This document shows, piece after piece, positions 8,495 through 18,009 of a stretch of DNA of 64,000 nt (position 1 is its first letter; each line of letters opens with the position of its first letter). Made by a program: the position numbers and the translations under genes. The notes under the pieces were generated by a model. The model saw only the letters and a program-made list of their open reading frames with translations. It did not search any database and had not been told where the DNA came from. Origin of the DNA: Spirosoma aerolatum (GTDB lineage: Bacteria > Bacteroidota > Bacteroidia > Cytophagales > Spirosomataceae); contig NZ_CP020104.1 in NCBI RefSeq assembly GCF_002056795.1, positions 620,001-684,000 on the forward strand, read 5' to 3'.

Positions 8495-9100
8495 TTATAT
8501 TACTCCTTCTTCGGTGAGTAGATTGGCTACGTTTAGGGTGACGGTATCCAGTACCGGAACGGTGGCATCCCAGTTTAGCGTAAGCCAGCTTTCGCCTTTC
8601 TTAGCGACAAAGATCTTACGCGATTTGGTTGTAAGCCAGATAACCCGTTCGGTGCCGAAATCGAGCATAGACTGGGTCTTTTCATATATATAGTCCTGCT
8701 CTCGCGCCGGAAAGGCTTCCTGGTCAATTTTAATGTCTACTTCGACAACGACCTTTGGGGCTACATCGAAAAATTTGCCTTTCACGGTCACCTTGTCTTT
8801 CTCGTAAACCGCGATATCGTTAGACAAATTATCGCCCAATTGGATTTGTTAACCAGGTTCGTTTGTAACAATCCAGTAAGCTTTCCGATTTGCCTGGTTA
8901 TAGATGTAGGCGTGTAGAGTCGATACAATAATCGCTTGAAGGTCCCTGCAACCCATAATTTCGCCGGGTGTTTTTTGTTTGGCAAATACTTCCTTATACC
9001 CTTTCCGATAAAGAGGGCGTCCATTGAGGGTTTCGTAAATTAAGTAGGAAGGTATTGGCTGTTGGGCTGTCAGCTCCTGCGTTGTTGTTTCCGTCACCAT
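8495..9100 (-). pseudogene. Uma2 family endonuclease (DUF820) gene with in-frame stop
   Basis: The frame from ATG 9100 reads 84 codons to VTNEPG, meets TAA at 8849-8851, and continues in the same frame through QIQLGDNLSNDIAVYEKDKV to 8495. Without the stop it would be 201 residues, the normal Uma2 size. The core PD-(D/E)XK-like strand VAPKVVVEVDI and the TLNVANLLTE-like end are present. A single base change (for example TAT or TAC to TAA) would explain the break. Uma2 proteins are abundant restriction-like-fold proteins of unclear role. The gene follows the beta-synthase gene by 26 bases on the same strand. Confidence 0.65.
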
Positions 9101-9126
9101 GGCCTTATGCAATCTGCGTAAATCGG

Positions 9127-10518
9127 TTAGCTTGTCATAGCGGCCAGCAAGTCGGCCTGTGTGATAATATGGACCTGTTCTTTTTCATCCCGAACGAGCA
9201 GGGCTTTATTATCGCGGTCGATAAGCGAAGAAAGGGCATCAATGGTATTATCGAGCCCCACGAATTTAAAGGGCTTATCCATCACTTCACTAACGGGATG
9301 ATCTTTCACGGTGGGGTCCTCGATAAGCTTGTTCAGTATGGCTGAATCGGTTAAACTACCCACAATATGTCCGGTATCGTCGGTCACCGGAATTTGCGAG
9401 ATGCCGTACCGATTTAGTACATGAATAGCCTGGCTAACCGATACCCCTGAGCCGATCGTCGTAAGCTGCGAACGGCGATCAGCGGGGCCGCCATTTTTAT
9501 GCTGAATAATATCGCGGGCTGTTTTGAATGCACGATCTTCCAGAAAGCCATGATCTTTCATCCACGTATCATTGTAGATCTTGGCCAGATAACGAGTGCC
9601 ATGATCAGGTAGAAGAATAACCAGTACATCATCATCGGTCAAATGGTCTTTGGCCCACTCCAGCGCACCATGTACAGCCGTGCCACATGACCAGCCTACA
9701 AATAGTCCTTCTTCCCGGGCTAGTCTACGCGTCATGATAGCTGCATCCTTATCCGTAACCTTAACAAACTCGTTGATCAGATCAAAATCAACATTTTTAG
9801 GAAGAATATCTTCTCCAATGCCTTCGGTCAGATACGGATAGATCTCACCCTCATCGAAGATACCCGTTTCCTTGTATTTTTTGAAGACGGAGCCGTAGGT
9901 ATCCAGACCTATGGAAACAATAGCTGGATTCTGTTCTTTCAGGAATTTCGATGTGCCGCAGATCGTACCGCCTGTGCCTACACCTGCGGCAAAATGAGTG
10001 ATTTTTCCATCGGTATCGCGCCAGATTTCTGGGCCAGTGGTTTCATAATGAGCCGCTGTGTTGGCCAGGTTATCGTATTGGTTTGGGTATAGCGAATTTG
10101 GAATATCCCGGTTAAGGCGTTTGGCAACGGAGTAATACGAACGAGGATCATCGGGCGCAACATTAGTAGGGCATACGACTACTTCAGCCCCTACAGCACG
10201 TAAAATGTCAATCTTCTCCTTCGACTGTTTATCGGCCATCGTAAAAATACACTTATACCCTTTTCCGATAGCCGCCAGGGCGAGCCCCATGCCTGTATTT
10301 CCACTCGTACCTTCAATGATTGTACCACCCGGTTTGATAATGCCCCGAGCTTCGGCCTCTTCAATCATGCGGATGGCGATACGATCCTTAACCGAGTTGC
10401 CGGGGTTGAAGTATTCGATTTTGGCCAGAACAGTGCCTCGTATACCCTTTGTTACCTTATTTAGTTTTACCAGCGGAGTATTCCCAATCGTATCGATGAT
10501 CGAGTTATAGTAGTTCAT
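9127..10518 (-). CDS. Cystathionine beta-synthase-like PLP enzyme with CBS pair
   Basis: A fold-type II PLP enzyme of 463 residues. Residues about 1-320 form the catalytic domain: NTPLVKLNKV, the PLP lysine in PGNSVKDRIA, the GTSGNTGMGLA phosphate loop, GVGTGGTICGTSKFL, and the PLP-ring Ser region VGWSCGTAVHGA. Residues about 340-460 are two CBS repeats (ISQIPVTDDTGHIVGSLTD and KALLVRDEKEQVHIITQADLL). This layout is that of cystathionine beta-synthase, which condenses serine and homocysteine, although cysteine synthase activity cannot be excluded. The CBS pair probably binds an adenosyl ligand. Confidence 0.85.
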   Translation of the reverse strand: MNYYNSIIDTIGNTPLVKLNKVTKGIRGTVLAKIEYFNPGNSVKDRIAIRMIEEAEARGIIKPGGTIIEGTSGNTGMGLALAAIGKGYKCIFTMADKQSKEKIDILRAVGAEVVVCPTNVAPDDPRSYYSVAKRLNRDIPNSLYPNQYDNLANTAAHYETTGPEIWRDTDGKITHFAAGVGTGGTICGTSKFLKEQNPAIVSIGLDTYGSVFKKYKETGIFDEGEIYPYLTEGIGEDILPKNVDFDLINEFVKVTDKDAAIMTRRLAREEGLFVGWSCGTAVHGALEWAKDHLTDDDVLVILLPDHGTRYLAKIYNDTWMKDHGFLEDRAFKTARDIIQHKNGGPADRRSQLTTIGSGVSVSQAIHVLNRYGISQIPVTDDTGHIVGSLTDSAILNKLIEDPTVKDHPVSEVMDKPFKFVGLDNTIDALSSLIDRDNKALLVRDEKEQVHIITQADLLAAMTS

Positions 10519-10957
10519 AGTGAGTCTGTTTTGTCGTACGAATGTCGGCTCCTATCAAATGAGTCTTGTTATGAAAGTAAGCTTGTTTGCATGAATGTCA
10601 ATGGCTGATCGCTAAATCACATAGTACTATACAACGAATGAATTGATAGGTAAAGTTTATACGAACTCTATGACGTGAGCTAACGAATGAACTAACGAAA
10701 TAGCTACTTGACAAAAGCAAGGTTTAATAAATAGATGATTTTTGTTACTGATATTGTTTATATTTATATAATTTGTTTATTATTGTGATCAAGTAGATAT
10801 AATTGTAAACTCGTAAAAGAGAAGGATAAATGCTGGTACTAATAGGACTAGTATTTACAGGGTGATGATAGAGTTTATTGATACTGATTGTTTATAAGGC
10901 GCATTTTGCTGATATATACCAGGTTAGCATTCGTGGTGTTAAATTCGTTTTTTGTCA
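10519..10957. other. Intergenic region between the beta-synthase and LytTR genes
   Basis: About 440 bases, AT-rich in the middle (10740-10820). It must hold the promoters of both divergent genes, but I see no convincing TTG-N19-TAnnTTTG pair and no hairpin or coding stretch. Confidence 0.4.
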
Positions 10958-11341
10958 ATGACTTTTCGTTTCGACTCTTCGGCAGTGAACTCATCGGAGT
11001 TGCATTGCTGGCCCCCTATGCGTGTGTATAATGCTGAACGGGGTGCACAGTGGCTGGCAGTAGCCGATTTAGTTTATTTGAAAGGAGAAGAGAATTATAC
11101 CTGGCTACACTGGACGAATGGGCAGCGAGTTTTGGTTTCCTACACGCTCAAACGAGTGGAAGCTAAGCTCCCATCGACCTGGTTTATCCGATTGCATCGC
11201 CATTATATGGTTAACCGTCAGTTTATAGATCGGATTGAGTTCACGCCAACCGGGGTATTTGTCCATCTGGCTACGGGACAGGCATTGCCGATTTCTCGTC
11301 GGCGCTGGTCCTGTATCCGTAAAGAGTTGACAGTTCTATAA
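10958..11341 (+). CDS. LytTR-type DNA-binding protein without receiver
   Basis: About 127 residues, essentially only a LytTR DNA-binding domain: DLVYLKGEENYTWLHWTNGQ, TLKRVEAKLPSTWFIRLHRHYMVN and ALPISRRRW. The FIRLHRHYMVN motif is the classic conserved core. There is no receiver domain or membrane segment, so the input is unknown. I use the ATG at 10958; a TTG two codons earlier is also possible. It is followed by a clear bidirectional hairpin. Confidence 0.8.
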   Translation: MTFRFDSSAVNSSELHCWPPMRVYNAERGAQWLAVADLVYLKGEENYTWLHWTNGQRVLVSYTLKRVEAKLPSTWFIRLHRHYMVNRQFIDRIEFTPTGVFVHLATGQALPISRRRWSCIRKELTVL

Positions 11342-11415
11342 ATAACTTCAAGAATGACAAGGGCGTCGGCCAGATATAGGGCTAGACGTTGTATGTCTAC
11401 ACGATGGATTATGAA

Positions 11416-11442
11416 AATAGCCCGATTAAATACCGGGCTATT
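11416..11442. terminator. Bidirectional terminator hairpin
   Basis: AATAGCCCG at 11416-11424 and CGGGCTATT at 11434-11442 form a 9-bp stem between the LytTR gene and the convergent ECF sigma gene. Confidence 0.6.
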
Positions 11443-11476
11443 CAGACTATTTCTTAAGCAATAGGAAAATAGTTGA

Positions 11477-12028
11477 TCAGGCTTGCAAATAGTGGCTATA
11501 CAACCGTTGTACTCGTTCGCGGCTACGCTTAAGCCTCATTTTTACTGCACTGAGGTTGATTTTGTACAAGGCCGCAATCTCTTCGTTGCTCAATCCATCT
11601 TCATATTTCAGCCTCAGCAACTTTTGCTCTTCAACGGTAAGGCGTTCCATAGCCTGTGCCACGAGTTGTAGCATATCATCGTGAACAGACGTTTCTGCCG
11701 GGCCGTCCCAGGTTTGCTCAATACTGTCGCCCAAATTTACAGTAGGAAGCCGTTTTGCTAAGCGGAGCTGATCAGCGCAGTAATTATAGGCAATTGCATA
11801 AATCCAGGTAGAAAAGCTCGATCGCTGCTGAAAAGCATCTAGTTTATTAAATACCTTCAGGAATATATCCTGGGTAAAGTCCTGCGCTTGCTCACTGTCT
11901 TTAGTCATCGATAAGCACTGCTTATAAACTTTGCTTACATACCGAGTATAAAGTGTTTCAAAGCATTCACTGGGTTGATGAGGTAAGTGGTGACGAATCA
12001 TTTCTTCATCACTTAATGGCATATGCAT
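11477..12028 (-). CDS. ECF-type RNA polymerase sigma factor
   Basis: 183 residues with sigma region 2 (FETLYTRYVSKVYKQCLSMTK, then QDFTQDIFLKVFNKLDAF and FSTWIYAIAYNYCADQLR) and region 4 (MERLTVEEQKLLRLKYEDG followed by LSNEEIAALYKINLSAVKMR as the helix-turn-helix). No anti-sigma gene follows it, unlike the FecR-linked factors at 28.8 and 39.9 kb, so its control is unknown. The ATG at 12026-12028 is used; a second ATG lies two codons later. Confidence 0.85.
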   Translation of the reverse strand: MHMPLSDEEMIRHHLPHQPSECFETLYTRYVSKVYKQCLSMTKDSEQAQDFTQDIFLKVFNKLDAFQQRSSFSTWIYAIAYNYCADQLRLAKRLPTVNLGDSIEQTWDGPAETSVHDDMLQLVAQAMERLTVEEQKLLRLKYEDGLSNEEIAALYKINLSAVKMRLKRSRERVQRLYSHYLQA

Positions 12029-12791
12029 GATTTTATGGTAACAATAGGTTAGGTTTTATTGACAAATATAAATTATATAATATAGGTATGCCTATTTTAT
12101 GGTTCATTGTTAAAATTTAATTGCATAAAACTATTAAATGGTGCCGATACTTACAGTTTATGGGTTATATGTCAATCAAAACAATAAAATGGTATATGAA
12201 AGAATGATATTTGTTACTTTTATGGTATAAGAATAACTCAGTTATATTAAAGTAAACCCTTACCCTAAATTAAATGTGGGAGTTACAGTCAGGTTTAGGT
12301 CGGCCTGTTAAGCTTGCTATAGGCAGCAGCCGGCTTATTAACGCATAAATTAAACCTATAGCCTACCTTAAGCTGATTGGAAAAATCTAATTTTTAGCCG
12401 TCTAGGCCACCTGTAAAACACGCTAAAATGATGGCCGCATAATTAATAAGTTACCGAATTATTGTATTTATATCTATTTTGTTACCAAGTCGATGAGAAC
12501 GACTGGAAAAAGGATATTTGGAAACGCTGGTTCTATTAGAATCAGCGTTTTTTGAGCTATCTATCAAAATGATTAACAGGCTCATTAGTAATTAATTAGT
12601 TTAAAGATAAGGTATAATTCTACTAGTAAGCGGACTTGAGTAGGCTAATCGGTCGTAAATGGCTCATATTAGAAATATATTGTATAGTTAAAATACAGAA
12701 CAATACTTAAAAATTAACGAATAATAGATATTGAGAACTTGTGTGATTTGGGTCTGTATCTTTATTTTCTTTTAGATCAACAATTAAACAT
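12029..12791. other. 763-base non-coding region with an orphan terminator
   Basis: AT-rich and without a credible reading frame. It holds an 8-bp inverted pair (GCTATAGG near 12318 and CCTATAGC near 12355) and an intrinsic terminator at 12522-12553 that follows no gene, described separately. Confidence 0.5.
12488..12553 (+). ncRNA. Candidate small RNA ending in an orphan intrinsic terminator
   Basis: At 12522-12553 the bases AAACGCTGGTTCT and AGAATCAGCGTTT form a 13-bp stem with one G-U pair and a three-base loop, followed by further T. About 20 bases upstream is a small hairpin AGTCG-ATGAGAA-CGACT (12489-12505). No gene on the plus strand ends before it within several hundred bases. The 5' end is not defined; TATTTTG at 12475-12481 is one base short of a -7 box. 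Confidence 0.35.
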
Positions 12792-15700
12792 ATGCCTTAT
12801 CCACTCAACGAAGATAAGCGACTGGAGGCTCTGCATCGTTATCAAATCCTAGACACGTTACCAGAAGAGGCATTTGATAGGTTGACCGAGTTGGCCTCCT
12901 TAATTTGCCAGACCCCTATTTCATTAGTATCCTTAATTGATAAAGATCGGCAGTGGTTTAAGGCGAAAGTGGGGCTGGATATGGATGAAACCAGCCGGGA
13001 TATAGCTTTTTGTAGCTATGCCATTCTGGATAACCACCTATTTGAAGTAGAGGATGCTGCTTTGGATGAACGATTCCGGGACAACCCTCTTGTTACCAAC
13101 AATCCAAATATTCGATTCTACGCAGGCTATCCGATGACGGATTCGGACGGGAATGCATTAGGCACTCTTTGTGTACTCGATCAGACCCCCCGAAAGCTAA
13201 CAGAAGAACAGCAAAGGGCATTGAAGTTGCTGGGCGAAATAGCTATAGGATTGATTGTTGAGCATCGCCAGAAACAGGAGTTAATCTATTTTGAAAACCT
13301 GTTTACCCTGTCTAATGACCTGATTTTTGTAGCAGGAACAGATGGTTCTTTAAAGAAGATCAATCCGGCATTTCGACAGGTATTAGGATGGGATGAAGCG
13401 TACTTATTAGCTACCTCTCTGTTCGACCTGGTTCATCCCGACGACCGGCTGGAGGCTCAGCGGGAAATAAATCAGTTGGCGATTGGTAAACCTACGCTCA
13501 ATTTTACCTATCGCTTCCGCTGCCAGGATGGCTCCTATCGACATTTGCAGTGGGTAGCTACGCCCGAATCGGCAACTGGTTACTTGTTTGCCATTGCTCG
13601 TGACGTTACTGAAGAAAAACAGAAAGAAATTCGACTGTTTCAGTCCGAATCAAAATTTCGCTCCTTCTTTGAAAACTCGCATGGGTTGATGTGTACCCAT
13701 GCACTTGATGGAACATTCCTGAGCGTCAATACAGCAGGGGCCAAGGCACTAGGATATAAACCCGAAGAGATTGTCGGCCGACGTTTGCACGATATAGTAC
13801 CCCCAGAACAACAGGAGGGGTTAGGCTTTTATTTTAAAAGTATCCAGAAAACGGGTAAAGCCAGCGGGATTATGCACACCATCCATAAAGACGGGTCGTT
13901 GCAAATCTGGCTATTCACAAATGTTCTCGAAAATGAGCTGAATGGAGAGCCGTACGTTATTGGCAATGCGATCGATATTACGCGTCGTCACCAGCTTGAA
14001 GTTGATCTGCGAACCACCAAGCAGATGCTTGAACAAACTAATGAAGTGGCCCGAATTGGTACCTGGGAAGCCGATATGATCCATAGAACCATGCAATGGT
14101 CGGCCGTTACCAAGGCTATTCACGACGTACCGGACGATTATATACCCTTGATCGATACTGACGAAACGTTCTTTAGAGGAAACAATTACGAGCTGATCGT
14201 TGCTGCTGTAGATCAGGCCATTGAAAAAGGCACTCCATTCGATATCGAATTACAGATTGTTACGGCGCTCGATCGGGAAATATGGGTGCGTGTGGTTGGT
14301 ACACCTGAATTTGAGAACGGCATCTGCAAACGTGTATATGGCGCCTTTCAGGACATAGACGACAGAAAAAGGGCAGAGCAGGCATTAATTAATGAAAAGC
14401 TACGGCTGGCGGCCTTCGTTGAGCATGCACCGGCGGCAGTGGCTATGTTTGATCAAAATGTCAATTACCTGGCGGTCAGTAAGCGGTGGATGGAGGATTA
14501 CCACCTGACGGATAGCGTAATTGGCCGGTCGCTCTACGAAGTATTTCCCGGTATGTTGGAAAGCTGGCGGGAAATAATTAATCGCTGTATTGACGGAGCG
14601 GTAGAACGGCAGGACGAGTACATCTGGCGACCGGAGGGCTGGGACCATGATCAGTATTTGTGCTGGGAAGTAAGGCCGTGGTATCAGTTCGACGGTTCCA
14701 TTGGAGGCATCATGATGTACACGCAGGATATTACAGAAGCTTGCCAGCAACGTGATGAACTCAAAAAAGCAAAGCGCCAGGCCGAGCAGGCTAGTGTGGC
14801 TAAATCCGAATTTCTGGCCAACATGAGCCACGAAATTCGAACGCCACTAAATGGGGTGATTGGCTTCACCGATCTACTTTTGAAAACTTCCTTAACCGAA
14901 ACCCAGCATCAGTATTTGTCGATCGTTGATCAGTCGGCGAATGCCTTATTAAGCACGATCAACGATATTCTGGACTTTTCTAAAATTGAAGCTGGTAAGC
15001 TGGAACTGGCTTTAGAAAAGATAGATATTTACGAAATCAGCAGCCAGGCAGCCGATATTATTACCTATCAGGCACAGAACAAAGGCCTTGAGATGTTGCT
15101 CAACCTCCAGGCCAATTTGCCGCGCTTTATTTATTCAGATTCGGTACGGCTAAAACAGATATTGGTCAATTTGCTGGGCAATGCAGTGAAGTTCACCGAA
15201 AAAGGCGAGATCGAGCTGAAAATAATGCCCATAGGGGACTCTACAGACGAGTTTACTACGTTCCGGTTTGAAGTGCGCGATACGGGTATTGGCATAAAGC
15301 CTGAAATGCAGGGTCGTATCTTTGATGCCTTTTCTCAGGAAGACCCATCAACGACCAAAAAGTATGGCGGCACCGGGTTAGGGCTAACCATTTCGAACCG
15401 ACTGCTGGGCCTGATGGGCAGCCGTCTTCAACTAGTTAGTAAACCTGGCGAAGGAAGCTGTTTTTTCTTCGACGTAACGCTCAAAACAGAGCCTGGCGAC
15501 CCCATTATCTGGCGCGATATAAGCCTGATTAAGAATGTATTGATTGTTGATGATAATGAAAACAATCGCCTGATTTTACGGCAGATGTTTCTGCTGCGAC
15601 AAATCAACGTTGAAGAAGCCAGTAACGGATTCGAAGCCCTTCAGCAAATTAGTCGTAACAAACACTTCGATGTGATTCTGATGGACTACCATATGCCATT

Positions 15701-16718
15701 TATGGATGGTCTGGAAACGATTGAAAAGATTAGGGATAACTTCGGACCATTAGCCGACGAGCAGGTTATTATTCTATTACACAGTTCATCCGACGATGAG
15801 CGGATTATCCGTAGCAGTGAATCGCTAGGCATTAACCAGCGTCTGGTTAAGCCCGTTAAAATGACAGAGTTATACCGGGCCTTATCGCGCATTGTTCATC
15901 ATGACGAGCCGTTAAGTACCGATTCTCCCAGTCAGCCGGTTCAGGTGGGAGCCGGGTCGGTTAAGATACTGCTGGCTGAGGACAATATGGTAAATCAGCT
16001 ACTGACCAAAACTATTATTGGTCGGATTATGCCTGACGCTCAGGTGATTGAAGCGTTTAACGGACAGGAGGCCGTACAGGCTTATAGCATACATAAGCCT
16101 GATCTGGTATTGATGGATATCCAGATGCCGATTATGAATGGCTATGAAGCTACCCGGCAAATTCGTGAACTGGAAGAAGGAAAGCCTATTCCGATTATTG
16201 CGTTGACTGCCGGTACAGTAAAAGGCGAACGAGAAAAATGCCTTGCTGCCGGAATGGATGATTTCATCACAAAGCCCATCGTTGAAGCTGCCATTGTTGC
16301 CCTATTCCAGACCTGGTTAGGAACATCAGCGGATGGAGACGAACCAATGGAGCCGGGTGAAAGCCAGGAGATACACTTTGACCCTCAGGTAATAAAATTG
16401 ATGGCCGGGGATGATGCCGATTTTACCAATATGCTAATCGAAGCGGCCGAAATCGAATTACAGGGAGCCTTATCGGCTTTTTCGCAGCAGCTTACCAACG
16501 AGAACTTAACTGGGATTAAAGCGACTGGGCATAAATTACGAGGAACAGCCTTGAGCGCAGGTATGCCCGCTTTGGCCCAGATGGCCTTCGAAGCTGAACA
16601 TCTGGAACAATTCGAGACAAAATTGGTACAGGAACTGATTGGTCGTATAGAAACCGAAATAAAATGGCTACTGTCAGTATTGTCCGAACTGTTAAAAACC
16701 GATAATTCATTAGGATGA
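12792..16718 (+). CDS. Hybrid sensor histidine kinase (GAF-PAS4-HisKA-HATPase-REC-REC-HPt)
   Basis: 1308 residues, no transmembrane segment, so a soluble sensor. Order: GAF (about 20-155), four PAS domains (about 160-280, 287-405, 410-535, 545-665), HisKA with [19 protein letters not shown] (His 680), HATPase with N, G1 and G2 boxes ([16 protein letters not shown]), receiver 1 with DDNENN and Asp 965 (LMDYHMP), receiver 2 with AEDNMVNQ and Asp 1109 (LMDIQMP), and a C-terminal HPt with [12 protein letters not shown] (His 1247). All four phosphorelay residues are present, so it can run His-Asp-His internally. The output partner may be one of the two single receivers just downstream. The sensed signal is unknown. 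Confidence 0.9.
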   Translation: MPYPLNEDKRLEALHRYQILDTLPEEAFDRLTELASLICQTPISLVSLIDKDRQWFKAKVGLDMDETSRDIAFCSYAILDNHLFEVEDAALDERFRDNPLVTNNPNIRFYAGYPMTDSDGNALGTLCVLDQTPRKLTEEQQRALKLLGEIAIGLIVEHRQKQELIYFENLFTLSNDLIFVAGTDGSLKKINPAFRQVLGWDEAYLLATSLFDLVHPDDRLEAQREINQLAIGKPTLNFTYRFRCQDGSYRHLQWVATPESATGYLFAIARDVTEEKQKEIRLFQSESKFRSFFENSHGLMCTHALDGTFLSVNTAGAKALGYKPEEIVGRRLHDIVPPEQQEGLGFYFKSIQKTGKASGIMHTIHKDGSLQIWLFTNVLENELNGEPYVIGNAIDITRRHQLEVDLRTTKQMLEQTNEVARIGTWEADMIHRTMQWSAVTKAIHDVPDDYIPLIDTDETFFRGNNYELIVAAVDQAIEKGTPFDIELQIVTALDREIWVRVVGTPEFENGICKRVYGAFQDIDDRKRAEQALINEKLRLAAFVEHAPAAVAMFDQNVNYLAVSKRWMEDYHLTDSVIGRSLYEVFPGMLESWREIINRCIDGAVERQDEYIWRPEGWDHDQYLCWEVRPWYQFDGSIGGIMMYTQDITEACQQRDELKKAKRQAEQASVAKSEFLANMSHEIRTPLNGVIGFTDLLLKTSLTETQHQYLSIVDQSANALLSTINDILDFSKIEAGKLELALEKIDIYEISSQAADIITYQAQNKGLEMLLNLQANLPRFIYSDSVRLKQILVNLLGNAVKFTEKGEIELKIMPIGDSTDEFTTFRFEVRDTGIGIKPEMQGRIFDAFSQEDPSTTKKYGGTGLGLTISNRLLGLMGSRLQLVSKPGEGSCFFFDVTLKTEPGDPIIWRDISLIKNVLIVDDNENNRLILRQMFLLRQINVEEASNGFEALQQISRNKHFDVILMDYHMPFMDGLETIEKIRDNFGPLADEQVIILLHSSSDDERIIRSSESLGINQRLVKPVKMTELYRALSRIVHHDEPLSTDSPSQPVQVGAGSVKILLAEDNMVNQLLTKTIIGRIMPDAQVIEAFNGQEAVQAYSIHKPDLVLMDIQMPIMNGYEATRQIRELEEGKPIPIIALTAGTVKGEREKCLAAGMDDFITKPIVEAAIVALFQTWLGTSADGDEPMEPGESQEIHFDPQVIKLMAGDDADFTNMLIEAAEIELQGALSAFSQQLTNENLTGIKATGHKLRGTALSAGMPALAQMAFEAEHLEQFETKLVQELIGRIETEIKWLLSVLSELLKTDNSLG

Positions 16719-16733
16719 TGCCTGACAGTTGTG

Positions 16734-16772
16734 GGAGTTACTAAGGCTATATAGGGTAGCCTTAGTAACTCC
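16734..16772. terminator. 16-bp perfect hairpin between kinase and receiver genes
   Basis: Arms 16734-16749 and 16757-16772 are perfect reverse complements with a 7-base loop, placed between convergent genes. Confidence 0.65.
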
Positions 16773-16785
16773 TTATGCAGAAGTA

Positions 16786-17199
16786 TCAAAGGCAGGCATC
16801 CAATCGCCAGTGTTGCCGAATTTCGCGAACAATATCCCCCAGCAACTTTAGGTTCATTGGTTTAGTAATAAAATCATTTGCTCCTAACTCGTACGCCAAC
16901 TGACGTTCGCTTAGAGAATTTGAGGTAGTTAAGATAACTACCGGAGTATGCTGATACAGAGAGTTACTTCGTAAAACGGTCAACGCTTCAAAGCCATTTA
17001 AGCGCGGCATATTCAAATCCAGCACGATCAGGCAGGGCGTAAACGGACTCTGGAAAAGTGTATCAATTAATACCATGCCATCTTCCGCAAATACTAACTG
17101 GCATTCAGGGCTATGCTCCTGAAAAGCGAGTTGTAATAAAAAACGATCGTCTTCATCATCGTCAGCGATAAACACTGCCTGCATTTCCTGTTGAGCCAT
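16786..17199 (-). CDS. Single-domain response regulator
   Basis: A receiver domain of 137 residues with no output domain. Acidic triad ADDDEDD, phospho-acceptor Asp in LIVLDLNMPRLNG, Thr in VVILTTSNS and Lys in DFITKPM are all present. The DDDEDDRFLLQLAF start is typical of Rcp1-like receivers. The frame is open for 35 more codons upstream, but the ATG at 17197-17199 fits the domain. It could take phosphate from the HPt of the neighbouring hybrid kinase; that is inference from position. Confidence 0.85.
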   Translation of the reverse strand: MAQQEMQAVFIADDDEDDRFLLQLAFQEHSPECQLVFAEDGMVLIDTLFQSPFTPCLIVLDLNMPRLNGFEALTVLRSNSLYQHTPVVILTTSNSLSERQLAYELGANDFITKPMNLKLLGDIVREIRQHWRLDACL

Positions 17200-17421
17200 C
17201 TGTGAATAAACTAGCCTGAATAGGTTACTGCTGAAGGAAGGTATAATAACACGTATAGTTGAGGTGAATATAAAAGAATTAATGTGCATATTTTCTATTG
17301 ACAAGCAAGATTAAACAGCTTTAATCCGCTTTCATATGAAGAGAGGCCAAACAAAATTGGCTTAGTCAGAGTATACTACAGGTGATCTACAAGTATATAG
17401 AGTATTTATTTAGGATTGACT

Positions 17422-17841
17422 ATGGCACCTGTAGTACCTCAGCAATGGATTGCTTTTTTAGATGCAGATGAAGAAGACTTTATCTTTTGGCAGTTTGGCT
17501 TTAAAAAATGGGGCAATGCAACTGAGCTTCACTGGTTTCTTTCGGCCGAAACATTTCTCGCCAACGTTACTGAAATAAAGAGTAAGCCCAAGGCTATGAT
17601 TCTGGATGGGATTGTGCCCTACGGATCGGAGAAAGCGTGGTTAACTACCTTTCTAGAACATGTCTGTTGTCAGGATATTCCCATTTACCTGCTCTCCGCT
17701 CAATATAATTCGAAGGATAAGAAAGATTATCTTGACTTAGGTGCTGCCGAATACCTAATAAAGCCGAATACGGCAGAAGAACTTCAGCATACCGTAAGAC
17801 AGGTGATGACCTGCCTGAATAGCTGGCATAAAGGTATCTAA
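17422..17841 (+). CDS. Receiver-like protein, divergent
   Basis: 139 residues with a receiver fold: acidic pocket LDADEED, a possible phospho-Asp in MILDGIVPYG, Ser in place of Thr (YLLSAQ), and Lys in YLIKP. The usual LDxxMPxxxG motif is altered to LDGIVPYG, so phosphorylation is possible but not certain. The ATG at 17422 is used; an upstream TTG would add two codons. It is divergent from the canonical receiver at 16786-17199 and has no output domain. Confidence 0.65.
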   Translation: MAPVVPQQWIAFLDADEEDFIFWQFGFKKWGNATELHWFLSAETFLANVTEIKSKPKAMILDGIVPYGSEKAWLTTFLEHVCCQDIPIYLLSAQYNSKDKKDYLDLGAAEYLIKPNTAEELQHTVRQVMTCLNSWHKGI

Positions 17842-18009
17842 TAACACCCTTTGGCTGGGGGAGCAATTTTGTCTGTTACTCTAATTACCTAAGAGTAAAT
17901 CATGTAATTATATTATATATACGGAATTTTATATTTAAAAACATTGATGTAAGGGCTTCTGTTGTTGGATTGTTGTAGATGTCCATTTCTTCAATAATTC
18001 CAACGTTTT

